Positions 48,101 through 56,934 of a stretch of 64,000 bases of DNA are shown one piece after another. A program made the position numbers and the translations under genes. Source of the DNA: Pseudomonas fulva 12-X (GTDB taxonomy: Bacteria; Pseudomonadota; Gammaproteobacteria; Pseudomonadales; Pseudomonadaceae); NCBI RefSeq assembly GCF_000213805.1, contig NC_015556.1, positions 2,867,001 to 2,931,000 on the forward strand, in the 5' to 3' direction. The notes under the pieces are model-generated. The model was not told where the DNA came from and searched no databases. It saw only the letters and a program-made list of their open reading frames with translations. Every line of letters starts with the position of its first letter. Position 1 is the stretch's first letter.

Positions 48101-49447
48101 ATGAGTCAGCCCTGGAGCCCCGACAGCTGGAGAAGCCGCCCCATCCAGCAACAACCTCACTACCCGGACGCCGCGAAACTCGCCCAGGTCGAGCAGACCC
48201 TGGCGAGCTTTCCTCCGCTGGTGTTCGCCGGCGAGGCCCGCGAGCTACGCCGACAGTTCGCCGAGGTGACCCAGGGCCGCGCCTTCCTGCTGCAGGGCGG
48301 CGATTGCGCCGAGAGCTTCGCCGAATTTTCCGCCGCGAAAATCCGCGACACCTTTAAGGTGCTGCTGCAGATGGCCATCGTCATGACCTTCGCCGCCGGC
48401 TGCCCGGTGGTCAAGGTCGGGCGCATGGCCGGCCAGTTCGCCAAGCCTCGCTCGGCCAATGACGAAACCGTCGAGGGCGTCACCCTGCCCGCCTACCGCG
48501 GCGATATCGTCAACGGCATCGGCTTCGACGCCGCCAGCCGTGCGCCGGACCCGCAACGCCTGCTGCAGGCCTACCACCAGTCCACCGCTTCGCTGAACCT
48601 GTTGCGCGCCTTTGCCCAGGGCGGTTTCGCCGACCTGCATCAGGTACATCAGTGGAACCTGGACTTCATCGCCAACTCGGCGCTGGCCCAGAAGTACCAC
48701 CAGTTGGCCAACCGCATCGACGAAACCCTGGCCTTCATGCGCGCGTGCGGCATGGACAGCGCGGCCCAGGTGCGTGAGACCAGCTTCTTCACCGCCCACG
48801 AAGCGCTGTTGCTCAACTTCGAGGAAGCCTTCGTGCGCCGCGACAGCCTGACCGGCGATTTCTACGACTGTTCGGCGCACATGCTGTGGATCGGCGACCG
48901 CACCCGTCAGGTGGACGGCGCCCATGTGGAATTCCTGCGCGGCGTGGGCAATCCGATTGGCGTCAAGGTCGGCCCGAGCATGACCGACGAGGACCTGATC
49001 CGCCTGATCGACATCCTCAACCCGGACAACGATCCGGGTCGTCTCAACCTGATCGTGCGCATGGGCGCCGACAAGGTCGAGGCCGGCTTGCCACGGCTGA
49101 TCCGCACCGTGCAGCGCGAAGGCCGCCAGGTGCTGTGGAGCAGCGACCCGATGCACGGCAATACCATCAAGGCATCGAGCGGCTACAAGACCCGCGACTT
49201 CGCGCAGATCCTCGCCGAGGTGCGGCAGTTCTTCGCCGTGCACCACGCCGAGGGCAGCTACGCCGGCGGCATCCATATCGAGATGACCGGCCAGGACGTG
49301 ACCGAATGCATCGGCGGTGCCAAGCCGATCACCGAGGCCGGTTTGTCGGATCGCTACCACACCCACTGCGACCCGCGGATGAACGCCGACCAGTCTCTGG
49401 AACTGGCGTTCATGATCGCCGAAACGCTCAAGCAGGTGCGCCGCTGA
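48101..49447 (+). CDS. class II 3-deoxy-7-phosphoheptulonate synthase
   Basis: A 448-residue type II DAHP synthase (plant/AroH-II type). It condenses phosphoenolpyruvate and erythrose-4-phosphate at the entry to aromatic biosynthesis. Motifs: [41 protein letters not shown] and [19 protein letters not shown]. The ATG at 48101 ([11 protein letters not shown]) is family-like. Divergent from the spermidine-synthase-like gene. In some pseudomonads type II enzymes serve housekeeping or phenazine supply; no phenazine genes are present here. Confidence 0.95.
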   Translation: MSQPWSPDSWRSRPIQQQPHYPDAAKLAQVEQTLASFPPLVFAGEARELRRQFAEVTQGRAFLLQGGDCAESFAEFSAAKIRDTFKVLLQMAIVMTFAAGCPVVKVGRMAGQFAKPRSANDETVEGVTLPAYRGDIVNGIGFDAASRAPDPQRLLQAYHQSTASLNLLRAFAQGGFADLHQVHQWNLDFIANSALAQKYHQLANRIDETLAFMRACGMDSAAQVRETSFFTAHEALLLNFEEAFVRRDSLTGDFYDCSAHMLWIGDRTRQVDGAHVEFLRGVGNPIGVKVGPSMTDEDLIRLIDILNPDNDPGRLNLIVRMGADKVEAGLPRLIRTVQREGRQVLWSSDPMHGNTIKASSGYKTRDFAQILAEVRQFFAVHHAEGSYAGGIHIEMTGQDVTECIGGAKPITEAGLSDRYHTHCDPRMNADQSLELAFMIAETLKQVRR

Positions 49448-49551
49448 GCGGCGCGTTAACCTGAACCAAGCGGGTCGGCCAAAGGTCTTCAGAACAGGGC
49501 TTCGAGACACGGACAACGACGAAGCCCATCACCCGATAGAAGGAGTCGCAC

Positions 49552-49719
49552 ATGCCCTGGTATGCCTGGTTGATCCTGATTGTGGCGATCGGCTCCATCG
49601 TTGGTGGCCTGCTGATGCTGCGAGACAGTGCCAAGAAGCTGCCGCTCAGTGAGGAGCAGCTCAAGCGCATTCACGAGCGCGAAATCGAGCAGACCGCCAA
49701 GGACGCGCAAGATCGTTGA
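49552..49719 (+). CDS. DUF2897 family small membrane protein
   Basis: A 55-residue protein. One N-terminal membrane helix (about 3-22, WYAWLILIVAIGSIVGGLLM) is followed by a charged helical tail (KKLPLSEEQLKRIHEREIEQ). The AAGGAG at 49540 gives a good ribosome binding site. DUF2897 proteins are widespread small inner-membrane proteins of unknown role. It follows the DAHP synthase gene after 104 bp. Confidence 0.8.
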   Translation: MPWYAWLILIVAIGSIVGGLLMLRDSAKKLPLSEEQLKRIHEREIEQTAKDAQDR

Positions 49720-49779
49720 TCACAGCCGCACAGACTGACCCCACCGCGCTGTAAACTGCGCCTCCACCCAGGAGGCGCA

Positions 49780-50535
49780 ATGCCGCTACTTCCCCGCCTG
49801 CTACTGCCCTGCTGCCCGCTTCTGGCGGGTGTTGTCATGGGTCACATCCAGCCCATCGGTCTGTTGCTCGCCTGCCTGTTCATCGCCCTGGTGCTGACGC
49901 CAATGCGCCTGCCGCAATGGCTATGGAGCCTGCTGGTGATACTCGCCAGCGTGTTGCTGGCAGCGCACTTGCTACCTGGCTTTGCACCGTGGCAACTCGC
50001 CGAGCCACAGCGCATCAGCGCCGATGCGTCGCCTTACCTGCTGAGGCTTTCATGGGACAAGCTGCTGGTGGGTTGTACGCTGCTTGCCTGGTGGCTGGGC
50101 TTGCCGCCAAGACCGCCGCAAAGGCCCGCCTGGATCGCGCCAATATTCATCATCACGCTGCTGGCGGTGCCGGCCCTAGCGCTGCTGTTGGGCGTGGTCG
50201 CCTGGCAGCCGAAATGGCCAGACATGCTCGGCGCCTGGCTGGTGGTCAACCTTGCCGCTGCCGTGCTGGCTGAAGAACTGCTGTTTCGTGGTGTGCTGCA
50301 GCCGCGTCTGATCGGCTGGCTGGGTGTGTGGCCGGGAGTGCTGGTGACGGCACTGCTGTTCGGCGCCGTGCATATTCCTTTCAGCCCGACCTTTGCCGTC
50401 GTGGCCGCCGTTGCGGGCTTGGGTTATGGCCTGGTCATGCAGGTAAGCGGTCGACTGAGCATGGCGATCGCGCTGCACGGGCTGGTCAACCTGCTGCACT
50501 TCGCCCTGCTGAGTTATCCGTTGCGGATCAGCTGA
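49780..50535 (+). CDS. CPBP family intramembrane metalloprotease
   Basis: A 251-residue polytopic membrane protein (about seven segments) of the CPBP/Abi (CAAX protease-like) family. The catalytic motifs are EELLFRGVLQ (EExxxR), FGAVHIPF (first His) and IALHGLVNLLHF (second His). Bacterial members cleave or scaffold membrane proteins or lipidated peptides; substrate unknown. It follows DUF2897 by 60 bp and is convergent with the Pro/Ala-rich lipoprotein gene. Confidence 0.9.
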   Translation: MPLLPRLLLPCCPLLAGVVMGHIQPIGLLLACLFIALVLTPMRLPQWLWSLLVILASVLLAAHLLPGFAPWQLAEPQRISADASPYLLRLSWDKLLVGCTLLAWWLGLPPRPPQRPAWIAPIFIITLLAVPALALLLGVVAWQPKWPDMLGAWLVVNLAAAVLAEELLFRGVLQPRLIGWLGVWPGVLVTALLFGAVHIPFSPTFAVVAAVAGLGYGLVMQVSGRLSMAIALHGLVNLLHFALLSYPLRIS

Positions 50536-50550
50536 GATTAAGACAAGTGG

Positions 50551-51087
50551 CTAGCGGCGAAACTCGAATTGCAGCTGAGCGCCTTCCACGCTGTCCCAGG
50601 TCTGGGAACCCAGCTCGCCGGTGAGCAGCTTGCCGCTGACCTGGAAGGGATTGATCGACGGCTTACGCTCCTCGAAGAATGCCGGCAGGATGGGTGGAAC
50701 ACCGTCTTTCGCAGCCTTGTCTTCGGCATCCAGCGCGGCGGCGAGTTCGGGCGGCAGGCTCAGGTCCAGCTTGGTCTTGGGTGCTTCATGGGCCACTTTT
50801 TGCGCCGGCTTGCCCTGCGCCTTGGCGCGCTGAGCGGTCTTTTTCGGCTCGGCAGGCGCCGGCTTCTGTACCGCTTCGGTTTGCGGCTCGGCCGCCTGAA
50901 TTGGTACGGCGGGAGCGGCCTGGGGGGCTGGCTCGGGGCTCTGTTCGGCAGGCTTCGCAGGTACCTGGGTGGGCTCGACGGCTACTGCTGGCTCGGCGTT
51001 CTTGCGCGGCACATCCTTGCCCTGCTCATCGGAGCCACAGGCACTCAACAGCACGGCAAGACACAGCGGCAGCAACAGATAACGCAT
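50551..51087 (-). CDS. Pro/Ala-rich lipoprotein, function unknown
   Basis: A 178-residue lipoprotein with lipobox LLSA-Cys17. A long Pro/Ala/Glu/Lys linker (about 28-110) is followed by a C-terminal folded part (LDLSLPPELAAALDAEDKAA, INPFQVSGKLLTGELGSQTW). This resembles a surface or periplasm-spanning tether; no enzymatic motif. GAGGAG precedes the ATG at 51087. It lies 110 bp downstream of the anti-sigma gene and may belong to that transcription unit. Confidence 0.75.
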   Translation of the reverse strand: MRYLLLPLCLAVLLSACGSDEQGKDVPRKNAEPAVAVEPTQVPAKPAEQSPEPAPQAAPAVPIQAAEPQTEAVQKPAPAEPKKTAQRAKAQGKPAQKVAHEAPKTKLDLSLPPELAAALDAEDKAAKDGVPPILPAFFEERKPSINPFQVSGKLLTGELGSQTWDSVEGAQLQFEFRR

Positions 51088-51197
51088 CGAACTCCTCACC
51101 ACAGATTGATCAGTCGGTAACCCAGCATTCTAAAACGACTGCACGATAACGCCAGCCAGTCTGCCGAACGGCAACACCGCCCGTCGCGCTAACGTCC

Positions 51198-51746
51198 TCA
51201 GCGCTCGGGCAGGCGTCGCAGTTCGGCCTCGATATCCAGCTCAGGGTGCTCGGCCTGCAACTGTGTCTTGCGCCGCTCGGCCTCCTCGCCCTCCCCGGCG
51301 GCGCGCAGCTCGGCAATTTCCCGCAGCTTCGCCAGCACCTCGTCAGCTGGCGGCGCTGCCTTGGCGGCCATGCGCGCCATCACCCGCGGCGCCTCAGCCA
51401 TCTCGGTCATCGGTGCCGGGCTTGGCGGTGCCTGCAGGGCCATGGGCGCCTGGCGCTGCATCGCGGCGGCTGGTGCATCGTAGCGAGGCGGCGCCTGTTC
51501 CAGCGTGCGCAGACTCAGGCCAAGCCCCACGCCCAGCAGCGCCAGGCAGCCGAAAGCCGCCGACCAGCGCCCGCGCGCGGAAGCGCCACTCAGCGAATGC
51601 CGCAGGCGCTGCCAGAAACCGTGCGGCTGGCGACGCTTGGCTGCGTCGGCAGCGGCGGCCAGGATGCGCGCATCCAGCGCCGGCCCGGGCTCTGCGCGAC
51701 TATGCTCGCGCACGTGGCGTAGCAAGGCCTCGTCGTGATCGTTCAT
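51198..51746 (-). CDS. probable membrane anti-sigma factor
   Basis: A 182-residue protein. The N-terminal cytoplasmic segment (1-57) precedes one transmembrane helix (about 60-80, WSAAFGCLALLGVGLGLSLR) and a Met/Pro/Ala-rich periplasmic part ending in a charged helix. No His-x3-Cys-x2-Cys zinc motif is present. Its start overlaps the sigma gene stop (ATGA), so it is translationally coupled to the ECF factor, the main reason for the anti-sigma call. It may correspond to SbrR (PA2895) of P. aeruginosa. Confidence 0.7.
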   Translation of the reverse strand: MNDHDEALLRHVREHSRAEPGPALDARILAAAADAAKRRQPHGFWQRLRHSLSGASARGRWSAAFGCLALLGVGLGLSLRTLEQAPPRYDAPAAAMQRQAPMALQAPPSPAPMTEMAEAPRVMARMAAKAAPPADEVLAKLREIAELRAAGEGEEAERRKTQLQAEHPELDIEAELRRLPER

Positions 51747-52336
51747 GGTGCTACCTCTTCGGCCGCGCTGAGCAGGCGGCGCATTTTCTGCAGCGCATAA
51801 CGCAGGCGGCTTTTAACCGTTTCCGCCGGCGTGCGGGTCAGCTCGGCGATCTCGTGCAGTTCCAGGTCGCCATGGGCACGCATCAGGAACACTTCGCGCT
51901 GTTCGGCCGGCAAGTCGGCAAGCGCCGCCTGAATACGCGCCTGGTCCTGGCTGAGGCTGAGCTGGCGCTCGGGGTCCGGCTCGGCCATGGCCTGATCGTG
52001 CAGTTGCTCGTCGAAGACCTCCTCGCGCTGCAGGCGTTTGCCTTGCTTGCGCCAGTGATCGATCAGACGATTACGGGCGATCTGATACAGCCAGGTCTTG
52101 AACAGCACCGCCGCTTCTCGCTGCTGGGACTCGCTGCGAATCAGGCTCATCCAGGTTTCCTGGAACACTTCCTCGGCGACCGCCTGGTCGCCGCACAGGC
52201 CCAGCAAAAAGCGAAACAGCCCCAGGCGATGGCGCTCGTAGAGTTGCGTGAAGGCTGCAGCGTCGCCGGCCCGGTAGCGCCGCAACAGGTCGGCGTCGCC
52301 AGGCTCGGCATTGGAGGGATGGACAGTCACACTCAC
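51743..52336 (-). CDS. ECF subfamily RNA polymerase sigma factor
   Basis: A 197-residue extracytoplasmic-function sigma factor. Region 2 (LYERHRLGLFRFLLGLCGDQ, FQETWMSLIRS, FKTWLYQIARNRLIDHWRKQ) and region 4 (LPAEQREVFLMRAHGDLELH, TVKSRLRYALQKMRRLL) are both intact. It overlaps the VWA gene upstream and the anti-sigma gene downstream by 4 bp each, so all three are coupled. Possibly SbrI (PA2896); this identity is from gene order with the adjacent MocR gene. Confidence 0.9.
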   Translation of the reverse strand: MSVTVHPSNAEPGDADLLRRYRAGDAAAFTQLYERHRLGLFRFLLGLCGDQAVAEEVFQETWMSLIRSESQQREAAVLFKTWLYQIARNRLIDHWRKQGKRLQREEVFDEQLHDQAMAEPDPERQLSLSQDQARIQAALADLPAEQREVFLMRAHGDLELHEIAELTRTPAETVKSRLRYALQKMRRLLSAAEEVAP

Positions 52337-53991
52337 TCGGCTCCGGAGGTGCGGGAGTCGCCAGTTTGCAGGCTTTGCGCCAGTTCCACCAGTTGCACGA
52401 ATTCGTTGCGCAGGCCGAATGGATCATCGCCACGGGAGCCCCGCGCCAGCGCAGCGGTAGCTGCCCAGTCGAAGTCGCCGGTGTAACGGCCGCCGCTCGA
52501 CTGCTGCGCGAACGCGGCGACGGCGGCGGCAAAGCGCAGATCCTCGCTGGCCTTGGCGATTGGTGCGATGGACGCCGGTGCTTCGATGGCAGTCTCCAGC
52601 AGCCGACTGTCATTGCGTTCAGGTGCCTTGTAGCGAATGCGCAACCAGGCCAGCTCACCCGCGCCCGGCGCCGCCGCTGGTGCCGGACGATAGCGCAGCG
52701 GCTCCAGCCAACCCGGTTTGCCAACCGGCACGATTTCGTAGAGCGCCGTCACGCTGTGCCCGGCACCGATGTCACCGGCATCGACCTTGTCGTTGCTGAA
52801 ATCCTCACGTTTCAGAGCCCGGTTCTCATAACCGAGCAGGCGATACTCGCTGACCTGAGCCGGATTGAATTCGACCTGAATCTTCACGTCCCGCGCCACC
52901 GTGGCCAGGGTCGAACTGAGCTGCTCGACCAGTACCTTGCGCGCCTCGCGCAGGTTGTCGATATAGGCATAGTTGCCGTCACCGGCGTCGGCCAGTTGCT
53001 CCATCAGTTGCTCGTTGTAGTTGCCGGTGCCGAAGCCCAGAGTGGTCAGTGAGATGCCGGTCTTGCGCTTGTCGGCCGCCAGCGCCTTGAGGCTGTCGAA
53101 ATCGCTGACGCCGACATTGAAGTCGCCGTCGGTGGCCAGCAGGATGCGGTTGATGCCGCCCTTGATGAAACCCTGCTGCGCCCGCCGATAAGCCAGCTGA
53201 ATGCCCGACTCCCCCGCTGTCGAGCCGCCGGCCCGCAGTTGCTCGATCGCCGCACGAATCTGCGCCTTTTGCGAGCCAGCCGTCGGCTCCAGCACCACAC
53301 TGGAATCGCCGGCGTAGACCACCAGCGAAACACGGTCCTGGGCACGCAGTTGATCCACCAACAGCTTCAGGGTGCTCTGCACCAGCGGCAGGCCGTCGGG
53401 GCGATCCATCGAGCCGGAAACATCGACCAGAAACACCAGGTTGGCGGCCGGCAGCTGGGCGACCTGCATGTCGGAGGCCTTGATGGCGATGCGCAGCAGG
53501 CGGCTTTGCGAATTCCACGGCGTAACCGCCAGCTCGGTGCCGACACCGAAAGGCGCGCTGCCGGTGGGCAACGGATAGGCGTAGGGGAAGTAGTTGACCA
53601 GCTCCTCAAGGCGTACCGCCTCGGCGGGCGGCAGGCGGCCTTCGTTGAGGAAGCGGCGCACGTTGGCGTAACTGCCGGTATCCACGTCGATGCTGAAGGT
53701 CGACACCGGCGCCTCGGCAACCGACTGCACGGGGTTGGCGGCCAGGCGCTGATATTGCTCGCGGTTCACGTCTGGCTGCGGCAAATACGCGTATTCGCGC
53801 GCAGCCGGGGCGGCCATGCGACTCGTCATCGGTGCAGGAACGATGGCTGGCGCGATGGGACGCGCTTCAGCGCTCTGTGCCGGCTTGGCTGCGGAGTCTT
53901 GCGAAGGATTCTGCCCGGCACTGCAGGCGACCAGCGACAGCACTATGCTGCCGGCGAGGCTGTACGACACGAATTGGCAACGGCTGCCCAT
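52333..53991 (-). CDS. von Willebrand factor A domain lipoprotein (YfbK-like)
   Basis: A 552-residue exported lipoprotein with lipobox LVA-Cys23. An N-terminal VWF-associated domain (about 75-150, APVSTFSIDVDTGSYANVRR) precedes a VWA domain with an intact MIDAS (FLVDVSGSMDRPD), then a C-terminal DUF3520-type domain. Such proteins bind protein partners through a metal ion at the cell surface or in the periplasm. It is the first gene of the operon with the ECF sigma and anti-sigma, suggesting it is either a regulated target or a sensor component. Confidence 0.88.
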   Translation of the reverse strand: MGSRCQFVSYSLAGSIVLSLVACSAGQNPSQDSAAKPAQSAEARPIAPAIVPAPMTSRMAAPAAREYAYLPQPDVNREQYQRLAANPVQSVAEAPVSTFSIDVDTGSYANVRRFLNEGRLPPAEAVRLEELVNYFPYAYPLPTGSAPFGVGTELAVTPWNSQSRLLRIAIKASDMQVAQLPAANLVFLVDVSGSMDRPDGLPLVQSTLKLLVDQLRAQDRVSLVVYAGDSSVVLEPTAGSQKAQIRAAIEQLRAGGSTAGESGIQLAYRRAQQGFIKGGINRILLATDGDFNVGVSDFDSLKALAADKRKTGISLTTLGFGTGNYNEQLMEQLADAGDGNYAYIDNLREARKVLVEQLSSTLATVARDVKIQVEFNPAQVSEYRLLGYENRALKREDFSNDKVDAGDIGAGHSVTALYEIVPVGKPGWLEPLRYRPAPAAAPGAGELAWLRIRYKAPERNDSRLLETAIEAPASIAPIAKASEDLRFAAAVAAFAQQSSGGRYTGDFDWAATAALARGSRGDDPFGLRNEFVQLVELAQSLQTGDSRTSGAE

Positions 53992-54074
53992 GATGGTTCT
54001 CCTAGATCGAAAGAGCGCTTCGATCCAGTAGACGCAGGCCGCCGCCGATTCGGGTTAATGCGGTGCGATCTGCC

Positions 54075-55511
54075 TCAGCTCGCCTCGTGGCACAGCTGGG
54101 TTGCCAGCATGCCGAGGGTCATCACCGCGCGCTCGGCCTCGCGATTCCACGGAATGCCGCAGTTGATGCGCACACAGTGGTTGAACTGCTCGGTATTGCT
54201 GAAGATCAGCCCCGGCGCGATGCTGATGCCCTGCTGCAGCGCACTGATGTGCAGGTCCTTGGTATTGACCCGCGCCGGCAGACTCACCCAGAGGATGAAG
54301 CCGCCATTGGGCCGGGTGATCTGCGTGCCTTCGGGAAAGTACTGCTGAATGGCCAGTTGGAAGGCGCTGAGGTTCTTGCGGTACTCCTGGCGGATATGCC
54401 GCAGATGGCGATCGTAACCGCCGTTCTCCAGATACGCGGCCACCGCCATCTGGGTGACACTGCACGCCGAATGGGTGGTGAACATCTGCAGGCGCTGCAC
54501 CTCGTCCTGGTACTTGCCGGCGATGATCCAGCCAATGCGCACGCCGGGCGACAGGGTTTTCGAAAAGCTCGAGCAATACACCACTCGCCCTTCCAGATCG
54601 CCGGCCTTGAGCGCCTTGGTGCGGCCCTGCTCGAACATCAGTTCGCCGTAGATATCGTCCTCGACGATCTGGATATCGAAATCGCTGGCCAGGCGCAGCA
54701 GCTGCTTCTGTCGGGCTTCAGGAATGGTGCCGCCCAGCGGGTTGCTGAGGCGCGCGGTCAGCACCAGCGCCTTGATCGGCCACTGGCTGGCGGCCAGCTG
54801 CAGCGCCTCGACGCTGATCCCGGTGGTCGGGTCGCTGGGGATCTCGATGACCTTGAGGCCCAGCAAATCGGCCAGTTGCAGCAGGCCGTAGTAGGTCGGC
54901 GACTCGGTGGCGATCAGATCGCCCGGGCGCGTCAGTACGCGCAGCGCCATCTGCAGGGCATCCACGCAGCCATGGGTGATCACCACCTCGGACGGGTCGA
55001 CCAGCACGCCGGCATCACGCATGCGAATCGCCACCTGGCGGCGCAGCGGCTCGAAGCCCGGGCTGAACATGTAGCTGAAGGCGCGCGGGCTCTGGAAACG
55101 GGTGACCTTGGCGAGCTGCTGGTGCAGTGCACGCACCGGCAAATACTCAACGTGAGGCACTGCCGCGCCGAGCGGGAACACACCCTCGCGGCGGGCCTCG
55201 CCAAGCACCTGATTGATGATACTGCTGCGCGTCACCAGACCAGGCCGCTCGACCCGGGCGATCTCCGGGGTTTCGGCGGTCAGCGCAGGCGTCTGATGCA
55301 CATAGAAACCGGATTGCGGGCGGGCGCGGATCAGCCCGAGGTCTTCGAGATTGGCGTAGGCCTGCAAAACCGTGGCGTGGCTGACACTGAGCTGGGCGCT
55401 CATCTTGCGCACCGAGGGCACCCGCTCGCCGGGCTGATAGACGCCGCGGCGGATGTCATCCGCCAGTTGTTGGGCGATACGCTGGTAAAGCAACAGATTG
55501 GTCATGGCCAT
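54075..55511 (-). CDS. MocR-type GntR/aminotransferase-like transcriptional regulator
   Basis: A 478-residue fusion. An N-terminal GntR winged helix (1-75, IRRGVYQPGERVPSVRKMSA, SHATVLQAYANLEDLGLIRA) is joined to a fold type I PLP domain with the likely Schiff-base lysine in SSFSKTLSPGVRIGW. It binds PLP or an amino compound and regulates a nearby or distant gene. A perfect 14 bp palindrome lies 45 bp upstream of its start, but no divergent gene follows it. An ATG two codons later is also possible. Probably PA2897-like. Confidence 0.9.
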   Translation of the reverse strand: MAMTNLLLYQRIAQQLADDIRRGVYQPGERVPSVRKMSAQLSVSHATVLQAYANLEDLGLIRARPQSGFYVHQTPALTAETPEIARVERPGLVTRSSIINQVLGEARREGVFPLGAAVPHVEYLPVRALHQQLAKVTRFQSPRAFSYMFSPGFEPLRRQVAIRMRDAGVLVDPSEVVITHGCVDALQMALRVLTRPGDLIATESPTYYGLLQLADLLGLKVIEIPSDPTTGISVEALQLAASQWPIKALVLTARLSNPLGGTIPEARQKQLLRLASDFDIQIVEDDIYGELMFEQGRTKALKAGDLEGRVVYCSSFSKTLSPGVRIGWIIAGKYQDEVQRLQMFTTHSACSVTQMAVAAYLENGGYDRHLRHIRQEYRKNLSAFQLAIQQYFPEGTQITRPNGGFILWVSLPARVNTKDLHISALQQGISIAPGLIFSNTEQFNHCVRINCGIPWNREAERAVMTLGMLATQLCHEAS

Positions 55512-55555
55512 GTGATCCCGCTACTGAACCATAACAGTACTCTATCTAAATGTTT

Positions 55556-55569
55556 CTGTACCGGTACAG
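55556..55569. promoter_or_regulatory. candidate MocR operator
   Basis: CTGTACCGGTACAG is a perfect 14 bp palindrome 45 bp upstream of the MocR-type gene. A related half site CAGTAC lies at 55535-55540. Autoregulation is the simplest reading. Confidence 0.55.
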
Positions 55570-55717
55570 GACTGAAATATCTGGGTCATACAGGGATCAC
55601 GCTGGCAATAAAAATCGCCGGGATGGATTGTTGACCTAAGCCATAGGCTGGACGCGAGGCGCAGCGGGCCATAAGAACTCCAGGATAAGCGCTTGACCGC
55701 GCTTGGGATGGCAGGCC

Positions 55718-55757
55718 GAAAACAAACCCCACGCGGCTGCCTGCGCAGGGTTTTCAG
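55718..55757 (-). terminator. probable terminator after the OmpA-like gene
   Basis: On the minus strand AAACCC and GGGTTT form the base of an imperfect hairpin with additional CGC/GCG pairing, followed by GTTTTC. It begins 9 bp after the OmpA-like stop. Confidence 0.5.
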
Positions 55758-55765
55758 AGCACCAT

Positions 55766-56575
55766 TCAGCGCTTGGCGCCCAGGCGCCCCTGCTCGTCGG
55801 AGAACAGGATCTCAACCCGGCGGTTCTGCGCGCGGCCCTTGGCCGAAGCGTTTTCGGCGACCGGGAAGCTCTCGCCGAAACCCTGTACCTCGATGCGCTT
55901 GGCATCGACACCCAGATCGATCAGCGTGTCGGCGACGGTCTGCGCACGCGCCTTGGAGAGCTCCAGGTTTTCCTCGCGCTTGCCGCTGCTGTCGCTGTAA
56001 CCCTCGATGCGCACAGTGCGCCGCGGGTTGAGCTGGAGAAACTGCACCAGCTTGAGCACGGTACGGTTGGCGCTGCTCTTGAGGCGCGCCTCGCCGGCAT
56101 CGAACAGCACGTCACCGAGGGTCATCACCAGGCCGCGGTCGGTTTGCGCCGTGGCCAGGTTGACGATCTGCTCTTCCAGCCAGGCATTCTGCTCCTGCAC
56201 GCTGAGCAGCTTGGCTTCGCGCAAGGCCAGCTGCAGGCGCTGACGATCCAGCTCCAGGCGCGCCGCGCGTTCCTGATCCAGCGCGAGCTTGGCGTGTTCG
56301 CGGGCGATCTCGCTGTAGCGCTGGCTCAGGTAGGCATAGTGGGCAACGTCATCGGCGCTGCCCCAGTAGTCGGCCAGGCGTTCGGCACGGCCCAGGGATT
56401 CGCCAGCGCGAATCACGTCCTTGGGCGCACTGCGCAGCACCTGCGGATCTTCCTTCACGGATTGAAAGCTGGTGCGAGCAGCCTCGAGCTCAGCCCGTTG
56501 CTCATCGCCGAGCCCGGCGCATCCCGCCAGAGTCAGGCCCATCAGCGCCAGCGCGCCACCACGCAGCAGGCTCAT
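55766..56575 (-). CDS. OmpA family lipoprotein
   Basis: A 269-residue lipoprotein with lipobox LAG-Cys19. A helical coiled region (about 25-140, with LALDQERAARLELDRQRLQL) precedes a C-terminal OmpA peptidoglycan-binding domain (LGDVLFDAGEARLKSS, RIEGYSDSSGKREENLELSK, GRAQNRRVEILF). It probably tethers the outer membrane to peptidoglycan. Its start overlaps the stop of the DUF4398 gene by 4 bp, so the two are translationally coupled. Confidence 0.92.
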   Translation of the reverse strand: MSLLRGGALALMGLTLAGCAGLGDEQRAELEAARTSFQSVKEDPQVLRSAPKDVIRAGESLGRAERLADYWGSADDVAHYAYLSQRYSEIAREHAKLALDQERAARLELDRQRLQLALREAKLLSVQEQNAWLEEQIVNLATAQTDRGLVMTLGDVLFDAGEARLKSSANRTVLKLVQFLQLNPRRTVRIEGYSDSSGKREENLELSKARAQTVADTLIDLGVDAKRIEVQGFGESFPVAENASAKGRAQNRRVEILFSDEQGRLGAKR

Positions 56576-56925
56576 GGCATGGCTCCCAGCTGGTCACGCA
56601 GACGCCCGATGCGGCGATTGAGTTCGGTCAACTCGGCCTGGCTGCGCAGCGTCAACACCCGGGCCTCGGCCAGGCGCGCGTCCAGTTCGGCCTGTTCGGC
56701 CTGCACCCGGGCCGTACGGTAGGCGCCCGCGGCCATGGCAGCCTGAGCCTTGGCGAGTTTTTCTTCAGCCAGGCTCAATTCGGCCACGGTGTCGCCGGCA
56801 GCCACGGTACGTGCCTGCTCGATTTCCTGTTCGGTCAAACGCATCTGCTCGGTCGGCGCGGGATCGCTGGCACAACCCTGGAGCAACAGCAGCGCCAGGG
56901 CGGCGCTGGTATATCGATAGATCAC
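56572..56925 (-). CDS. DUF4398 domain lipoprotein
   Basis: A 117-residue lipoprotein with lipobox LQG-Cys18 and a single helical DUF4398 domain (AEEKLAKAQAAMAAGAYRTA-like, AEQAELDARLAEARVLTLRS). Such proteins usually pair with OmpA-like proteins; here the OmpA-like gene overlaps its stop. The upstream binding-protein gene ends 9 bp before its start, so the three genes form one unit. Confidence 0.87.
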   Translation of the reverse strand: MIYRYTSAALALLLLQGCASDPAPTEQMRLTEQEIEQARTVAAGDTVAELSLAEEKLAKAQAAMAAGAYRTARVQAEQAELDARLAEARVLTLRSQAELTELNRRIGRLRDQLGAMP

Positions 56926-56934
56926 GGGTACGTC

